DNA of 36,296 bases from Helicobacter cetorum. Its GTDB lineage: Bacteria > Campylobacterota > Campylobacteria > Campylobacterales > Helicobacteraceae. This document shows, piece after piece, positions 7,787 through 15,997 of this stretch (within the stretch, counting starts at the first letter, position 1; each line of letters starts with the position of its first letter). The notes beneath the pieces are model-generated. The model made no database searches and was not told where the DNA came from. It was given only the letters and a program-made list of their open reading frames with translations. Position numbers and translations under genes: made by a program. The stretch is taken from NCBI RefSeq assembly GCF_900198405.1, contig NZ_FZMR01000018.1:1-36296 (forward strand). The letters are read 5' to 3'.

Positions 7787-9339
7787 TCTTGCACCTTTAA
7801 TTTTTCCTTAGCAAAAGAGATGGCACTCTCTATATTTTCGCTCCCCCCTATCATGCGTGCGATTTCTAAAATCCTTTCTTCGTTATTAAGCGTTTTTGCA
7901 ACGCTTTTTTGATTTTCTTTGAAGACTAGAATATGGTTTTTAGCAACGGCTGGAATATGGACTTGGTGCGAAATAGCTAAGATTTGTGAATGGCTACTCA
8001 AAGTTTCAAGAGCTTTAGAAACGGCTAAACTCTCTTCGCCACTTAGATTTGAATCCATTTCATCTAAAACTAACACGCCTTTAAAATCCTTTAAAAACTC
8101 CATTTCTAAAAGCATAAAAGCTAATCTTAAACGGCTGTATTCTCCAGAGCTTATTGTCTCTAACTTAGAATTTTGTAAATTTAAGATAAGTTTTTGAGTG
8201 CCTTTTTCACTCATAGGGGCTTCTTCTAAGCTCAAACTAGGGCTTTTTAAAAGCAACTCTTTAGCCTTAGTGCTTAAAAGGGCGTTAAAATGAGATAAAG
8301 ACTCTTTTCTAAAAGCACCCACTTCTTCGCATAGTTTCAAGCATTCTGTTTTTAAATTTTCTATTTCTTTGTGGTAGGTTTTGCAATTACTATCAATTTC
8401 TTTTAAGCTATGAAGTTCGTTTTTAACATCATCTAAACGCTCTTTAGCTTGTGTAATGCTCCCATAATCCTTGATTATCCCACTCACTATGCTTAATCTC
8501 TCTAGCACTTTTTCAATATCCAAATGCTCGCATTCTTCTAATTTAGCTTGCTCTTTTTCTAATAAAGCACTCGCTTCCATTAAGGCACTTTCCAAAAATT
8601 CAGCATCTTGTCCTATGCTCTCTAAAGCATGCGTAATTTTATGGGTGTTGTCTAAAACCTGTAAAGCTAGAGTGATTTTATCACTCATTTTTTCCTTACT
8701 AGAGAGCAACTTTTTCTGTTCTAAAAGGCGTTCGTATTCATCTTCTTTTAAATCCAAGCGTTCTAATTTCATTTTTTCAAAACTCAATCGCTCTTCTAAG
8801 TCCTTAACAAAGCGTTTTTTATCTTCTAAAAGATGCATTTCTTTTTCTAATTTTTCTAAGCTTATAAACTTATTTTCAAGCTCGTTTAAAAGGGGGCTAA
8901 ACGCCTGATTTTTATGCATAATATAGCCATCTAGTAAGGATAGCATTAAATTTTCATTGAGTTCATTTTGACTAAACCTGTCGTTTGATAGGCGTTTGAT
9001 TAAGCCTTTTAATAACTCTTTAAGCGTGTTTTTAGACAGGCTTGTTTGGTTTAAAAAGTAGCGTGTTTTTTCTTTTTTAATCACACTTATGACTAAAGGC
9101 TCGTTATTGTCTTCTCTAAAAATGCCGTATTCTTCAGTGTCTAAAAAGGGGGCGATAAATTCCACTTCAATATTTAAAGCATTACTTTCTTTCAGCCCAA
9201 AAGCCCCTAAAAGGCTTGTAATAAGAACGCTTTTACCCACTCCACTAGCCCCACTAATCGCACTTAAGCCATCTTTTAATTCCAAATCCAGCTTTTCAAA
9301 CACGGTGTTTTGACACACTTTTAAACGCTTAATTAGCAT
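7783..9339 (-). CDS. recN: DNA repair ATPase RecN
   Basis: An SMC-like ATPase used in double-strand break repair. Walker A GASGVGKS lies at residues 30-37. The central part is a long charged coiled coil (about 140-360). The C-terminal head has the signature SSGEYSRLRLAFMLLEME, Walker B VLVLDEMDSNLSGEES and the ISHQVH switch. At 518 residues it is a little shorter than the typical 550, mostly in the coiled coil. The start overlaps the end of nadK by 11 bases and the stop overlaps the rqcH-like gene by 4 bases, so translation is probably coupled through all three. Confidence 0.93.
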   Translation of the reverse strand: MLIKRLKVCQNTVFEKLDLELKDGLSAISGASGVGKSVLITSLLGAFGLKESNALNIEVEFIAPFLDTEEYGIFREDNNEPLVISVIKKEKTRYFLNQTSLSKNTLKELLKGLIKRLSNDRFSQNELNENLMLSLLDGYIMHKNQAFSPLLNELENKFISLEKLEKEMHLLEDKKRFVKDLEERLSFEKMKLERLDLKEDEYERLLEQKKLLSSKEKMSDKITLALQVLDNTHKITHALESIGQDAEFLESALMEASALLEKEQAKLEECEHLDIEKVLERLSIVSGIIKDYGSITQAKERLDDVKNELHSLKEIDSNCKTYHKEIENLKTECLKLCEEVGAFRKESLSHFNALLSTKAKELLLKSPSLSLEEAPMSEKGTQKLILNLQNSKLETISSGEYSRLRLAFMLLEMEFLKDFKGVLVLDEMDSNLSGEESLAVSKALETLSSHSQILAISHQVHIPAVAKNHILVFKENQKSVAKTLNNEERILEIARMIGGSENIESAISFAKEKLKVQE

Positions 9340-10201
9340 TAAAACCCTCTATGCTATTTTCTTGTGTCTCTTGTCTTTCTCCCCATAATAGCTTTTCTTT
9401 AAGCACCTTAAAATAATCTCTATCGGCCTTATGCAACAATACAGAAGAATGCTCGCTCGCTTTAACCCAAAGCTTTTGGTGGGCTTTTAATTCAAAGATG
9501 ACTTGCCCATCTACAACCACAAGCGCCTCTTTTTGCACCTTAAAACTCAAGCAAAATTCCGCCCCTAAAACTAAGGGGCGTTGCGTTAAAGAATGATCGC
9601 ATAAAGGCGTTAAAATATAGCTTTGACTTAGTGCATGCACAATAGGCCCACTAGCACTCAAATTATAAGCGGTTGAACCTAGTGGCGTAGCAATGATAAG
9701 CCCATCGCCCATATAAGTGTTAAAAACCACGCCACTCACACATGCCTCTATGCCTAAAACCCCAAGTGCCTCTTTTTTAGTGATTAGAATTTCATTCACT
9801 GCATAAAAAGACTCTTTTTCTATACCGCCTTTTAATGCCAAGTGTTTTTCTACTTTCACTTGCTTAAGCTTTAAGGCTTGCAAAAAGGCTTGCAGTTCAT
9901 GCAGTTCAATAGCGGTCAAAAACCCTAAATTCCCCATTCTCACCCCAAAACAAGGCTTATGATACCCATGCACCGCTCTTAAAGCTCCAAGCATCGTGCC
10001 ATCACCCCCTAAGCACAAAAAAGCATGTGCTTTTTCAATAGCTCCTTTGTCTTCTAAATTATCAATCACAAAGCTTTCAAACCCATCATTTTTCAAAAGC
10101 TTTAAAACAAGCTCCTTAGCTTGATTAAGCGCTTTTAAACGAGTGCTATCTCTATGGGGGGGTCGCACAAACACACCTATGGTTTTACTCAAATCTTTCA
10201 T
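9329..10201 (-). CDS. nadK: NAD kinase
   Basis: Phosphorylates NAD to NADP in the cytoplasm. The catalytic GGDGTM lies at residues 65-70, with NEILITKKEA and GLIIATPLGSTAYNLSASGP following, all standard for the family. The frame stays open to a GTG at 10234, but the ATG at 10201 is chosen: it begins directly before the conserved IGVFVRPPH strand, gives 290 residues (typical), and the GTG has its purine run abutting the start codon. The chosen ATG lacks a clear Shine-Dalgarno, so the start is not certain. It is the first gene of the nadK-recN-rqcH operon. Confidence 0.92.
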   Translation of the reverse strand: MKDLSKTIGVFVRPPHRDSTRLKALNQAKELVLKLLKNDGFESFVIDNLEDKGAIEKAHAFLCLGGDGTMLGALRAVHGYHKPCFGVRMGNLGFLTAIELHELQAFLQALKLKQVKVEKHLALKGGIEKESFYAVNEILITKKEALGVLGIEACVSGVVFNTYMGDGLIIATPLGSTAYNLSASGPIVHALSQSYILTPLCDHSLTQRPLVLGAEFCLSFKVQKEALVVVDGQVIFELKAHQKLWVKASEHSSVLLHKADRDYFKVLKEKLLWGERQETQENSIEGFNAN

Positions 10202-10250
10202 GCGTATATTGTAGCTTAAAACTTTAAAATGCACCTTTTAAAATCAAACC

Positions 10251-10256
10251 ATTATA
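10251..10256 (-). promoter_or_regulatory. extended -10 promoter of the nadK operon
   Basis: On the minus strand this reads TGATATAAT, a perfect TGnTATAAT extended -10 element of the vegetative Helicobacter sigma factor. Transcription would begin about 40 bases before the nadK ATG. Confidence 0.6.
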
Positions 10257-10271
10257 TCAATTATAAGATTA

Positions 10272-10277
10272 TATAAT
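10272..10277 (+). promoter_or_regulatory. possible -10 box upstream of the first hor gene
   Basis: TATAAT occurs in an extremely AT-rich stretch (10250-10330). If used, it leaves a leader of about 190 bases before the hor ATG at 10475. Several TATAAT-like words overlap here, so the exact site is uncertain. Confidence 0.3.
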
Positions 10278-10474
10278 TTATTATTATGATACTAATAAAA
10301 TTAAAAAATATGTTTTATAAAAACCATAAAAAACCCCAAAATAGCACAATTTGAAAAAATAACGGAGACTAAGGATTAATTTTTCTTTTTATTTACCTTT
10401 TAAATACTTTTTTAATTAATAATTCAAGGATACCTAATGGGTTAATTTTATTTTTAATTTAAGGAATATTCTTT

Positions 10475-11185
10475 ATGAAAACTTTTAGAACTCTAGCTTT
10501 AAGCACTCTTTTAACTTCTATGCTATCTCTTCCGGCTATGGCAGAAAATAGTGGCGTATATACAAGCATTGGCTTTCAATATTCACAATTAAAAGTAACC
10601 AACACAACTGCTGGTCCTGAAGGCAGAACACCTATAAAAGCTCTTGGCACTGCTGGGGGGCAAACTATCATTGGTAACATGTATGGCTTGGGAATCAATG
10701 TGGGCTATAAACATTTCTTTGGTAAAACCAAGCGTAATGGCTTACGCTATTATGGCTTTTATGACTATGCGTATTCAAACCCTCTTTATGCAGGTGCCGG
10801 AAGGTCTAATAACAATGTCTATGGTGTAGGGATTGACTATCTTTTCAACTTTGTGGATAAGGATAATATTCAAGCGGGCTTATTCTTTGGTGTAGCGATT
10901 GCTGGTTCTTCATGGAGCAATACAGGTCAGGCTAGTGCTAGGTCTTTTTGTAAAGATAGTGCATATTGCCGTGATAACTTCACTTATGTGCAAGTTCCAT
11001 TAGAATGGGGTATAAGAACCAATATCAACAAGCACAACGGCTTTGAAATTGGCATGAAAGTGCCTTTGGTGCAAAACTATTGGGTGGCAGAATACAACAA
11101 TACTAAAGGCACAGGTCCTGTGAGAGGTGGAATCACTTATAAGCGTTCTGTAGTGTTCTATGTGAACTATGTTTATAATTTCTAA
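10475..11185 (+). CDS. Hor-type outer membrane protein, first of a tandem pair
   Basis: A 236-residue beta-barrel-type protein of the Helicobacter outer membrane protein superfamily. It has a signal peptide ending LSLPAMA (cleavage expected near residue 23), then NSGVYTSIGFQYSQL, repeated aromatic/glycine-alternating strands (FGKTKRNGLRYYGFYDYAY, GVGIDYLFNF), and the superfamily end VVFYVNYVYNF with a terminal Phe for barrel assembly. Two cysteines (SFCKDSAYC) could form a disulfide in a loop. The ATG has AAGGAATAT upstream. It occupies the place where H. pylori has HP1395 (horL) near nadK, but I do not assign the symbol. It is a close structural paralog of the next gene. Confidence 0.88.
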   Translation: MKTFRTLALSTLLTSMLSLPAMAENSGVYTSIGFQYSQLKVTNTTAGPEGRTPIKALGTAGGQTIIGNMYGLGINVGYKHFFGKTKRNGLRYYGFYDYAYSNPLYAGAGRSNNNVYGVGIDYLFNFVDKDNIQAGLFFGVAIAGSSWSNTGQASARSFCKDSAYCRDNFTYVQVPLEWGIRTNINKHNGFEIGMKVPLVQNYWVAEYNNTKGTGPVRGGITYKRSVVFYVNYVYNF

Positions 11186-11229
11186 TTAACCATTTTTATG
11201 CACCACTTGTTCAAAAAATGCTTTTTTTA

Positions 11230-11262
11230 GGCGTTTTTTGACGCCCCCTCTTTATTTTTAAT
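11230..11262 (+). terminator. probable terminator after the first hor gene
   Basis: GGCGT (11230-11234), a TTTTTG loop and ACGCC (11241-11245) form a GC-rich stem. T-rich sequence follows (CCCTCTTTATTTTTAATTTTTT). It lies 45 bases after the stop. Confidence 0.6.
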
Positions 11263-11341
11263 TTTTTCATTTTAAGACTTTTTTAATATTTTTTAGATAA
11301 TCTAATATAGTTTTTATATTTAAACTTTATTAAGGATTTTT

Positions 11342-12052
11342 ATGAAAAAGATTTTTTCCAAACATTTATTGACCCTTATTGCCTTTATTGGCGTGTCATT
11401 TGGCATGGATAGTAATGGCGTTTTTATAGGAGCAGGATACCAACAAGGTGTTGCTCAAATGCAATCTAACATCAACAAAATTAAAGAACGCACCAACACT
11501 GAAATCCAAGGTTTTGGAGTAATGCTTGGGTATCAGTTTTTCTTTGGAAAATACTTAGGTTTAAGGGCTTATGGATTTTTTGACTATGCGCATGCGGACT
11601 CTGTCAAGCTGAAAAATCCCAAATATAAAGCTATCCCTCAAGTAGCTCAAAAAGCCGGCTTATCTAGTCTGTCTAATAAGCTCAACCCCCCTACTTTTGA
11701 GCCTAACATGCTCACTTATGGTGGGGCAGCAGATTTAATGCTCAATTTTATCAACAATGGCATCATGAGTCTTGGTGTTTTTGGTGGTGTTCAGTTTGCG
11801 GGTAATTCATGGATTATGGCAAACCCTAGCTTTGAGGGCATTATTAATGCGCAAACACGCTTGAGTAAAAAGGCTACTTCGTTTCAATTCTTATTTAATG
11901 TGGGGGCAAGATTACGCATATTAAAACACTCTAGCATTGAGGGGGGCGTAAAATTCCCCATGCTTAAAAACCCTTTTATTACAGCTAAGAACATGGACTT
12001 AAGCTTTAGGCGTGTGTATTCATGGTATGTGAATTATGTCTTCACTTTCTAA
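11342..12052 (+). CDS. Hor-type outer membrane protein, second of a tandem pair
   Basis: Also 236 residues, with a signal peptide (LLTLIAFIGVSFG) and a mature start DSNGVFIGAGYQQGVAQM that parallels its upstream neighbour. Shared landmarks are the FFGK..GLRAYGFFDYAHA block, the LMLNFINNGIMSLGVFGG block, FAGNSW, and the end YSWYVNYVFTF. It lacks the paired cysteines of the first copy and carries a longer loop at about residues 90-120. AAGGATTTTT precedes the ATG. A strong hairpin follows the stop, and the first hor has its own terminator, so the two may be transcribed separately. Confidence 0.88.
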   Translation: MKKIFSKHLLTLIAFIGVSFGMDSNGVFIGAGYQQGVAQMQSNINKIKERTNTEIQGFGVMLGYQFFFGKYLGLRAYGFFDYAHADSVKLKNPKYKAIPQVAQKAGLSSLSNKLNPPTFEPNMLTYGGAADLMLNFINNGIMSLGVFGGVQFAGNSWIMANPSFEGIINAQTRLSKKATSFQFLFNVGARLRILKHSSIEGGVKFPMLKNPFITAKNMDLSFRRVYSWYVNYVFTF

Positions 12053-12061
12053 AAACCTTTT

Positions 12062-12097
12062 AGGTGCTATCTCTTAAAAATAGCACCTTATTTTTAG
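12062..12097. terminator. strong terminator between convergent operons
   Basis: AGGTGCTAT (12062-12070) and ATAGCACCT (12080-12088) form a perfect 9-pair stem with a 9-base loop. TATTTTTAG follows on the plus strand. An outer CTAAAAA/TTTTTAG pair (12049-12055 and 12091-12097) lengthens it. It serves the second hor gene and may also stop the minus-strand glycosyltransferase operon, which ends at 12100. Confidence 0.75.
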
Positions 12098-12099
12098 AC

Positions 12100-13248
12100 T
12101 TATTTTTCAAACATTTCTTTTAAAACTCGTTCAATCTTTAACTCATTGTGTTTGTAGCATAGAATTTGACTAGCCTTAAAAGAATGCTTCTTAAAATCCT
12201 GTATTTCACAAACCCTTAAGGCATTGATAGTTTGGGCTAGACTTTCTGGCGAACTGCTTTTACTTGCTATGCCATTTTTAAAAAACCTTAACATTCTTTG
12301 CATTTCAAGATTTGGCACAACAACTAAGGCTAGAAGGCTTTGAATGTATTCAAAAAACTTGTTAGGCATAGCGTTGATAATATTAAGATTAGTGGGGGCG
12401 TTTGCATACAATCCTATATCATAAGCATTGCTAAAAGGAATTAAATTTTCAAAGCTCACCGGCTCTATCACACGCACCCTAACGCCCTTTTTTTGCAACG
12501 CTTTAGCCCGCTCTTTTAAAAAAGCGATGTTATTTTTATCCCCTACTAGCATTAAATCTAAAAAAAAGCGTTTTTCTAAAAATTGTGCCATTTCCAATAA
12601 ACGCTCCAAGCCCCTATTGACACTTGCAGATCCATGATAGAGAATGCCAATATTATTTTCATCTGTAGGACTTATAGAAAGATTATGTCTTAAGGGCAAG
12701 GAATATAGCACGCTTGTTTTTAAAGCATAATGTTTGAAATAAAGCTTTTTTAATCCATAAGAAACGCTCCATACTTTATCGCATTCTTTGGCATAAGTCT
12801 TAGTAAGATAGCTAAAAAAAGGGCTAAAAAGCATTCTAAAACGAAAATTTTGCACATCAGTGGCGCTATAAAATTCCCTTAAATCCAAAATAACCTTAGC
12901 TTGTTTTTTATACTTTAATACGATAGGTAAAAGCACTAAATCATGGCAAACAATAACTTCAAAAGCATGTTCTTGTAAAATTTCAACGATTTTAAGGCGG
13001 TTTTTAGTCAATATCATGGGTTTATAGTTTCTTATTAAAGCGTTAAACACTAAAAGCATTTCTTGCAAAAACGAGCGCTTTTGATAAGGAGGATAAATAA
13101 AGGTTTTTACCCCCTCTATAGCGCATTCTTTAAGGTTTGTGCCAATACCCATAGCACTCACTTGATGGTGCTGTTTTAAAAAAGAAATGAGCCTAGAAGG
13201 GCGAGGGTTAGTTTTAGGATTACTAGCGCATAAGACTAAAATACGCAT
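12100..13248 (-). CDS. GT4-like glycosyltransferase
   Basis: A 382-residue GT-B fold transferase. The N-terminal half starts ILVLCASNPKTNPRPSR and has VIVCHDLVLLPIVLKYKK near residue 95. The C-terminal half has the family-4 landmarks: GILYHGSASVNRGLERLLEM near 204-223, LMLVGDKNN, and the donor-site region AMPNKFFEYIQSLLALVV near 293-310 (KFFEY in place of the EXFG-type Glu motif). No membrane segment or signal is apparent. It begins 2 bases after the stop of the 665-residue gene and is last in the fabZ-to-mreC operon. The acceptor (lipopolysaccharide, flagellin or other) cannot be told from sequence. Confidence 0.8.
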   Translation of the reverse strand: MRILVLCASNPKTNPRPSRLISFLKQHHQVSAMGIGTNLKECAIEGVKTFIYPPYQKRSFLQEMLLVFNALIRNYKPMILTKNRLKIVEILQEHAFEVIVCHDLVLLPIVLKYKKQAKVILDLREFYSATDVQNFRFRMLFSPFFSYLTKTYAKECDKVWSVSYGLKKLYFKHYALKTSVLYSLPLRHNLSISPTDENNIGILYHGSASVNRGLERLLEMAQFLEKRFFLDLMLVGDKNNIAFLKERAKALQKKGVRVRVIEPVSFENLIPFSNAYDIGLYANAPTNLNIINAMPNKFFEYIQSLLALVVVPNLEMQRMLRFFKNGIASKSSSPESLAQTINALRVCEIQDFKKHSFKASQILCYKHNELKIERVLKEMFEK

Positions 13249-13250
13249 TT

Positions 13251-15248
13251 TTAAAAACGCTTTAAAAAATTTAAAAAATCTTTTACGCCTTTTTGGGAGT
13301 GAAAATCCAATAAAACTTGGCGCAAATAATAACGCCTTTCTTTTAGAATCTCTTTTTCTTTAAAATCTAAACGCAATAAATCAAGCGCTTTTTTAACATA
13401 ATCTTTAGAATCAAAGGCGATAAAAGTGTTTGTTTCTTCTTCGTATAAGGACACTATCAATTCTTTAGAAATCTTTTCTTGTTCTAAATAACTTATAAAA
13501 GCTTGAGAGTTAAGAAACGCCTCTATGCGTGAATTTCTTTTAGCGTGAGTTTCTAAACTCATTACCACCAACAAGCCTTTTTTAGCGCTAAATTCTGCTT
13601 GACTTTCGCCTTGAACCATAGGAAAAGTCCCACACCACAAATCTAATACATGCCCATAAATCGCACTATTCACATAGCCTATAAAATGGCAACGCTCTAA
13701 AAGATTAGGGTTGATTGAAAGAAGTTTTTTGTGAATGCCTTGAGTATTTCCTATGCCACAAAAAAGAAATTCAGCGCTTTTCTCTTGCTCTAAAATCTCT
13801 GCAATACATTTTAAATACTCTAAACTATCGCATTTAATCAAGCGAGAAATCACGCCTATTAATTGGCTATCTTTTTGGTATCTAGCCCTTTCTGCTTCAA
13901 TCAATTCTTTAGGAATATAAGGGGCATGGAATTTTTCTAACATTTTAAAAGAGATTTTTTCAAAACCCTCTAAATCAATATGACTGATTTTAGCATCAAT
14001 ATTAGGCACATTATAAACGCTATTAGAATGGCTATAAAAAATTTGAATAGGACAAGCACGAATAGAAAGCAAGCAATCGCTAATCCCATAGCCATTATTA
14101 GGGCTGATTAAAATATCCACTTCTTCTAAAGCGGTGTATAAATCTAAGACTTTTTGATAGTGCGAGTTATAGTAATTAAGAGAGTTATCTACAGGGCATA
14201 GCACTTCTATGCCTAAATTTTCGCATTCTTGAATGAGCGTTTCTTCACTAGGAGATTTTTCTATCAATTCCATAAGATAAATTTTAATTTCATAATTTTG
14301 TAAAAAATCTTTATTTTTTAACAAGCTTGCAAAAAAGCTTAACTCCACTTTAGTGGGCGAATTTTCTACCAAGCGGTCTTTTAAAATCCCTATGCGTTTT
14401 TTACTTTTTGTAGTTTTTAATTTTCTTTGGGGCAAAAACTTAAAATGCTCTTCATAAGCCTTGCAAGCTTTTAACGAAACTTCTTTGTTAAACAGCTCCC
14501 AATCGCTTGCACAAGTAAAGCCATTACCCCCAATATGATAGAGCAAAAAATGTATATAAAGCAATTCCTCTATACGCTTTTGCTGTAATAAAATGTCAAA
14601 AATCTTTAAATACGCTTGATAGATTTCTTTCCATAAAGCATGGTTGCAATACCCTTTAACATTCCAAAACACATGCAAATGCCAATTTAAAATGCTCCTT
14701 TGTTCTTTTAAAGGGAGTGCGAAATAAAAATCCGTTTCTATGCTTTTTAATAAAATATTTTTTGTTAATTCAAAAGGGATTTCTAGCTTTTCTAATAAAT
14801 GAGTGAGTGCAACGCTCCTCTCTCTAGGAAAACGCTCATCTAAAGGTAATTGGCATGCCCCTATAATAAAAGCCTCTAGAGCTTTTTCTTTTTCACCCAT
14901 TAACAATAAATTAGTTGCTTGCAAGTCTAATAGCATGGAGTTTTGAGCGCTATCTTTTGTTTGAAACACATGCTTATTAGCTAAATCATAGTAAAGAAAA
15001 AAACGCTCATCTTTATTAATATCTTTAGGCATAAAAAGCATTAAAGCCAGCCATTTAGTCTCTAAAATATGCCCTTGCTTAAGGATATGCTCTAAAATTT
15101 TATCTCTAAAAAGCTGAAAAATTAACGCCTTTTCTTCTTCTTGCAACACACCTTGATAAGCTATCAAAGCCTCTAAAATTGATTCTAAAGAAAAACTATC
15201 GCTAACTTGTTTTAATTTCTCAATCAAAGGGGCTAATTCAAAGCTCAT
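13251..15248 (-). CDS. large GT-B glycosyltransferase-like protein with a helical N-terminal domain
   Basis: A 665-residue protein. Residues 1-280 are all-helical with repeating leucine-rich stretches (TPR-like or the helical domain of HMW1C-type enzymes). Residues about 300-660 look like a GT-B pair: VDILISPNNGYGISDCLLS near 380, IGVISRLIKCDSLEYL near 475, FLFCGIGNTQGIHKKLL near 500, CHFIGYVNS, and FPMVQGESQAEFSAKKGLLVV near 545-566, the expected nucleotide-sugar site. The helical-plus-GT-B layout recalls GT41 (OGT/HMW1C), which glycosylates proteins in the cytoplasm, but the diagnostic residues were not verified. Its ATG overlaps the mreC stop (ATGA), so it is translationally coupled to a cell-shape gene. 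Confidence 0.62.
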   Translation of the reverse strand: MSFELAPLIEKLKQVSDSFSLESILEALIAYQGVLQEEEKALIFQLFRDKILEHILKQGHILETKWLALMLFMPKDINKDERFFLYYDLANKHVFQTKDSAQNSMLLDLQATNLLLMGEKEKALEAFIIGACQLPLDERFPRERSVALTHLLEKLEIPFELTKNILLKSIETDFYFALPLKEQRSILNWHLHVFWNVKGYCNHALWKEIYQAYLKIFDILLQQKRIEELLYIHFLLYHIGGNGFTCASDWELFNKEVSLKACKAYEEHFKFLPQRKLKTTKSKKRIGILKDRLVENSPTKVELSFFASLLKNKDFLQNYEIKIYLMELIEKSPSEETLIQECENLGIEVLCPVDNSLNYYNSHYQKVLDLYTALEEVDILISPNNGYGISDCLLSIRACPIQIFYSHSNSVYNVPNIDAKISHIDLEGFEKISFKMLEKFHAPYIPKELIEAERARYQKDSQLIGVISRLIKCDSLEYLKCIAEILEQEKSAEFLFCGIGNTQGIHKKLLSINPNLLERCHFIGYVNSAIYGHVLDLWCGTFPMVQGESQAEFSAKKGLLVVMSLETHAKRNSRIEAFLNSQAFISYLEQEKISKELIVSLYEEETNTFIAFDSKDYVKKALDLLRLDFKEKEILKERRYYLRQVLLDFHSQKGVKDFLNFLKRF

Positions 15249-15991
15249 GGCATGCTCAAAAATACATGGCGTAAGAAAGTGGCGCTACTAATAAAGGCAT
15301 TTTTAAGCACCGCACTCTTATAAGTGTAATGCTCCTCAATCTTAGCCACTTCGCCCACATACACCCCAGCACCAAAAATCCCATCTAGTCCGCTTGTCAT
15401 TACTTTATCGCCTACTTTAATAGACGCGCTTGGGGCGATAAACTCCACGACTAATTCTTGCTTAGCGTTAGCCTTAGTAAAGCCTAACACTTCATTTTCC
15501 CCTACCACAACGCTATAGGCACAACGCTTATGCGCATTCAAATAGCCCTTTAAACGCCCTTGTTCTAAAAGGGCTATGCCTATAGCTTGCTTATGCGAAA
15601 CAAGTCCATAGATTTTATCTTCCTCTAAAGATAAAGAATGGCTTAAATAAATGCTGTTGGTGTTCTCAAAAGAGGCGAATGAAGTCATAAAAATGGGAAA
15701 ATAATGCACAGAAAGTGAATTTTCATAAGAGCTATCAAAAGCTTTTAGCCGTTCTTTCAAATCAGCATTTTCTAATTTTAAAGCCTCAAACTCTAAATGC
15801 TCTTTTTGAAACTCTTTAATGCTTTTAGCTTGAAAAAAATATGCTTGAAAACCGCTAGAAATAGCGTTCTTAGTGCCAACTAATACGCCCTTAAGCGCAT
15901 CGCTTACATACGAAGAACTGCCTTTAATATCTAAAAAATAGAAAAGGAAAAAAATCCCTAAAAATCCAATTAGCTTGGCATAAAAACGCAT
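15245..15991 (-). CDS. mreC: rod-shape protein MreC
   Basis: A bitopic inner-membrane protein that links MreB to the periplasmic wall-elongation machinery. It has a single membrane segment at about residues 7-22 (LIGFLGIFFLFYFLDI), a coiled coil at about 55-90 (KEFQKEHLEFEALKLENADLKERL, positions only approximate), and the MreC beta domain with VGDKVMTSGLDGIFGAGVYVGEV near 195-217. At 248 residues it is short for MreC but normal for epsilonproteobacteria. It starts 6 bases after mreB and overlaps the next gene by 4 bases. The usual mreD does not follow; glycosyltransferase genes take its place. Confidence 0.92.
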   Translation of the reverse strand: MRFYAKLIGFLGIFFLFYFLDIKGSSSYVSDALKGVLVGTKNAISSGFQAYFFQAKSIKEFQKEHLEFEALKLENADLKERLKAFDSSYENSLSVHYFPIFMTSFASFENTNSIYLSHSLSLEEDKIYGLVSHKQAIGIALLEQGRLKGYLNAHKRCAYSVVVGENEVLGFTKANAKQELVVEFIAPSASIKVGDKVMTSGLDGIFGAGVYVGEVAKIEEHYTYKSAVLKNAFISSATFLRHVFLSMP

Positions 15992-15997
15992 TTTAGG

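Noticed and set aside
8471-8908. 145-codon plus-strand frame inside recN
   Set aside because: A serine/lysine-rich shadow of the RecN coiled coil, without motifs.
10156-10162. G7 run in nadK as a phase-variation site
   Set aside because: Too short for frequent slippage, and nadK is expected to be essential.
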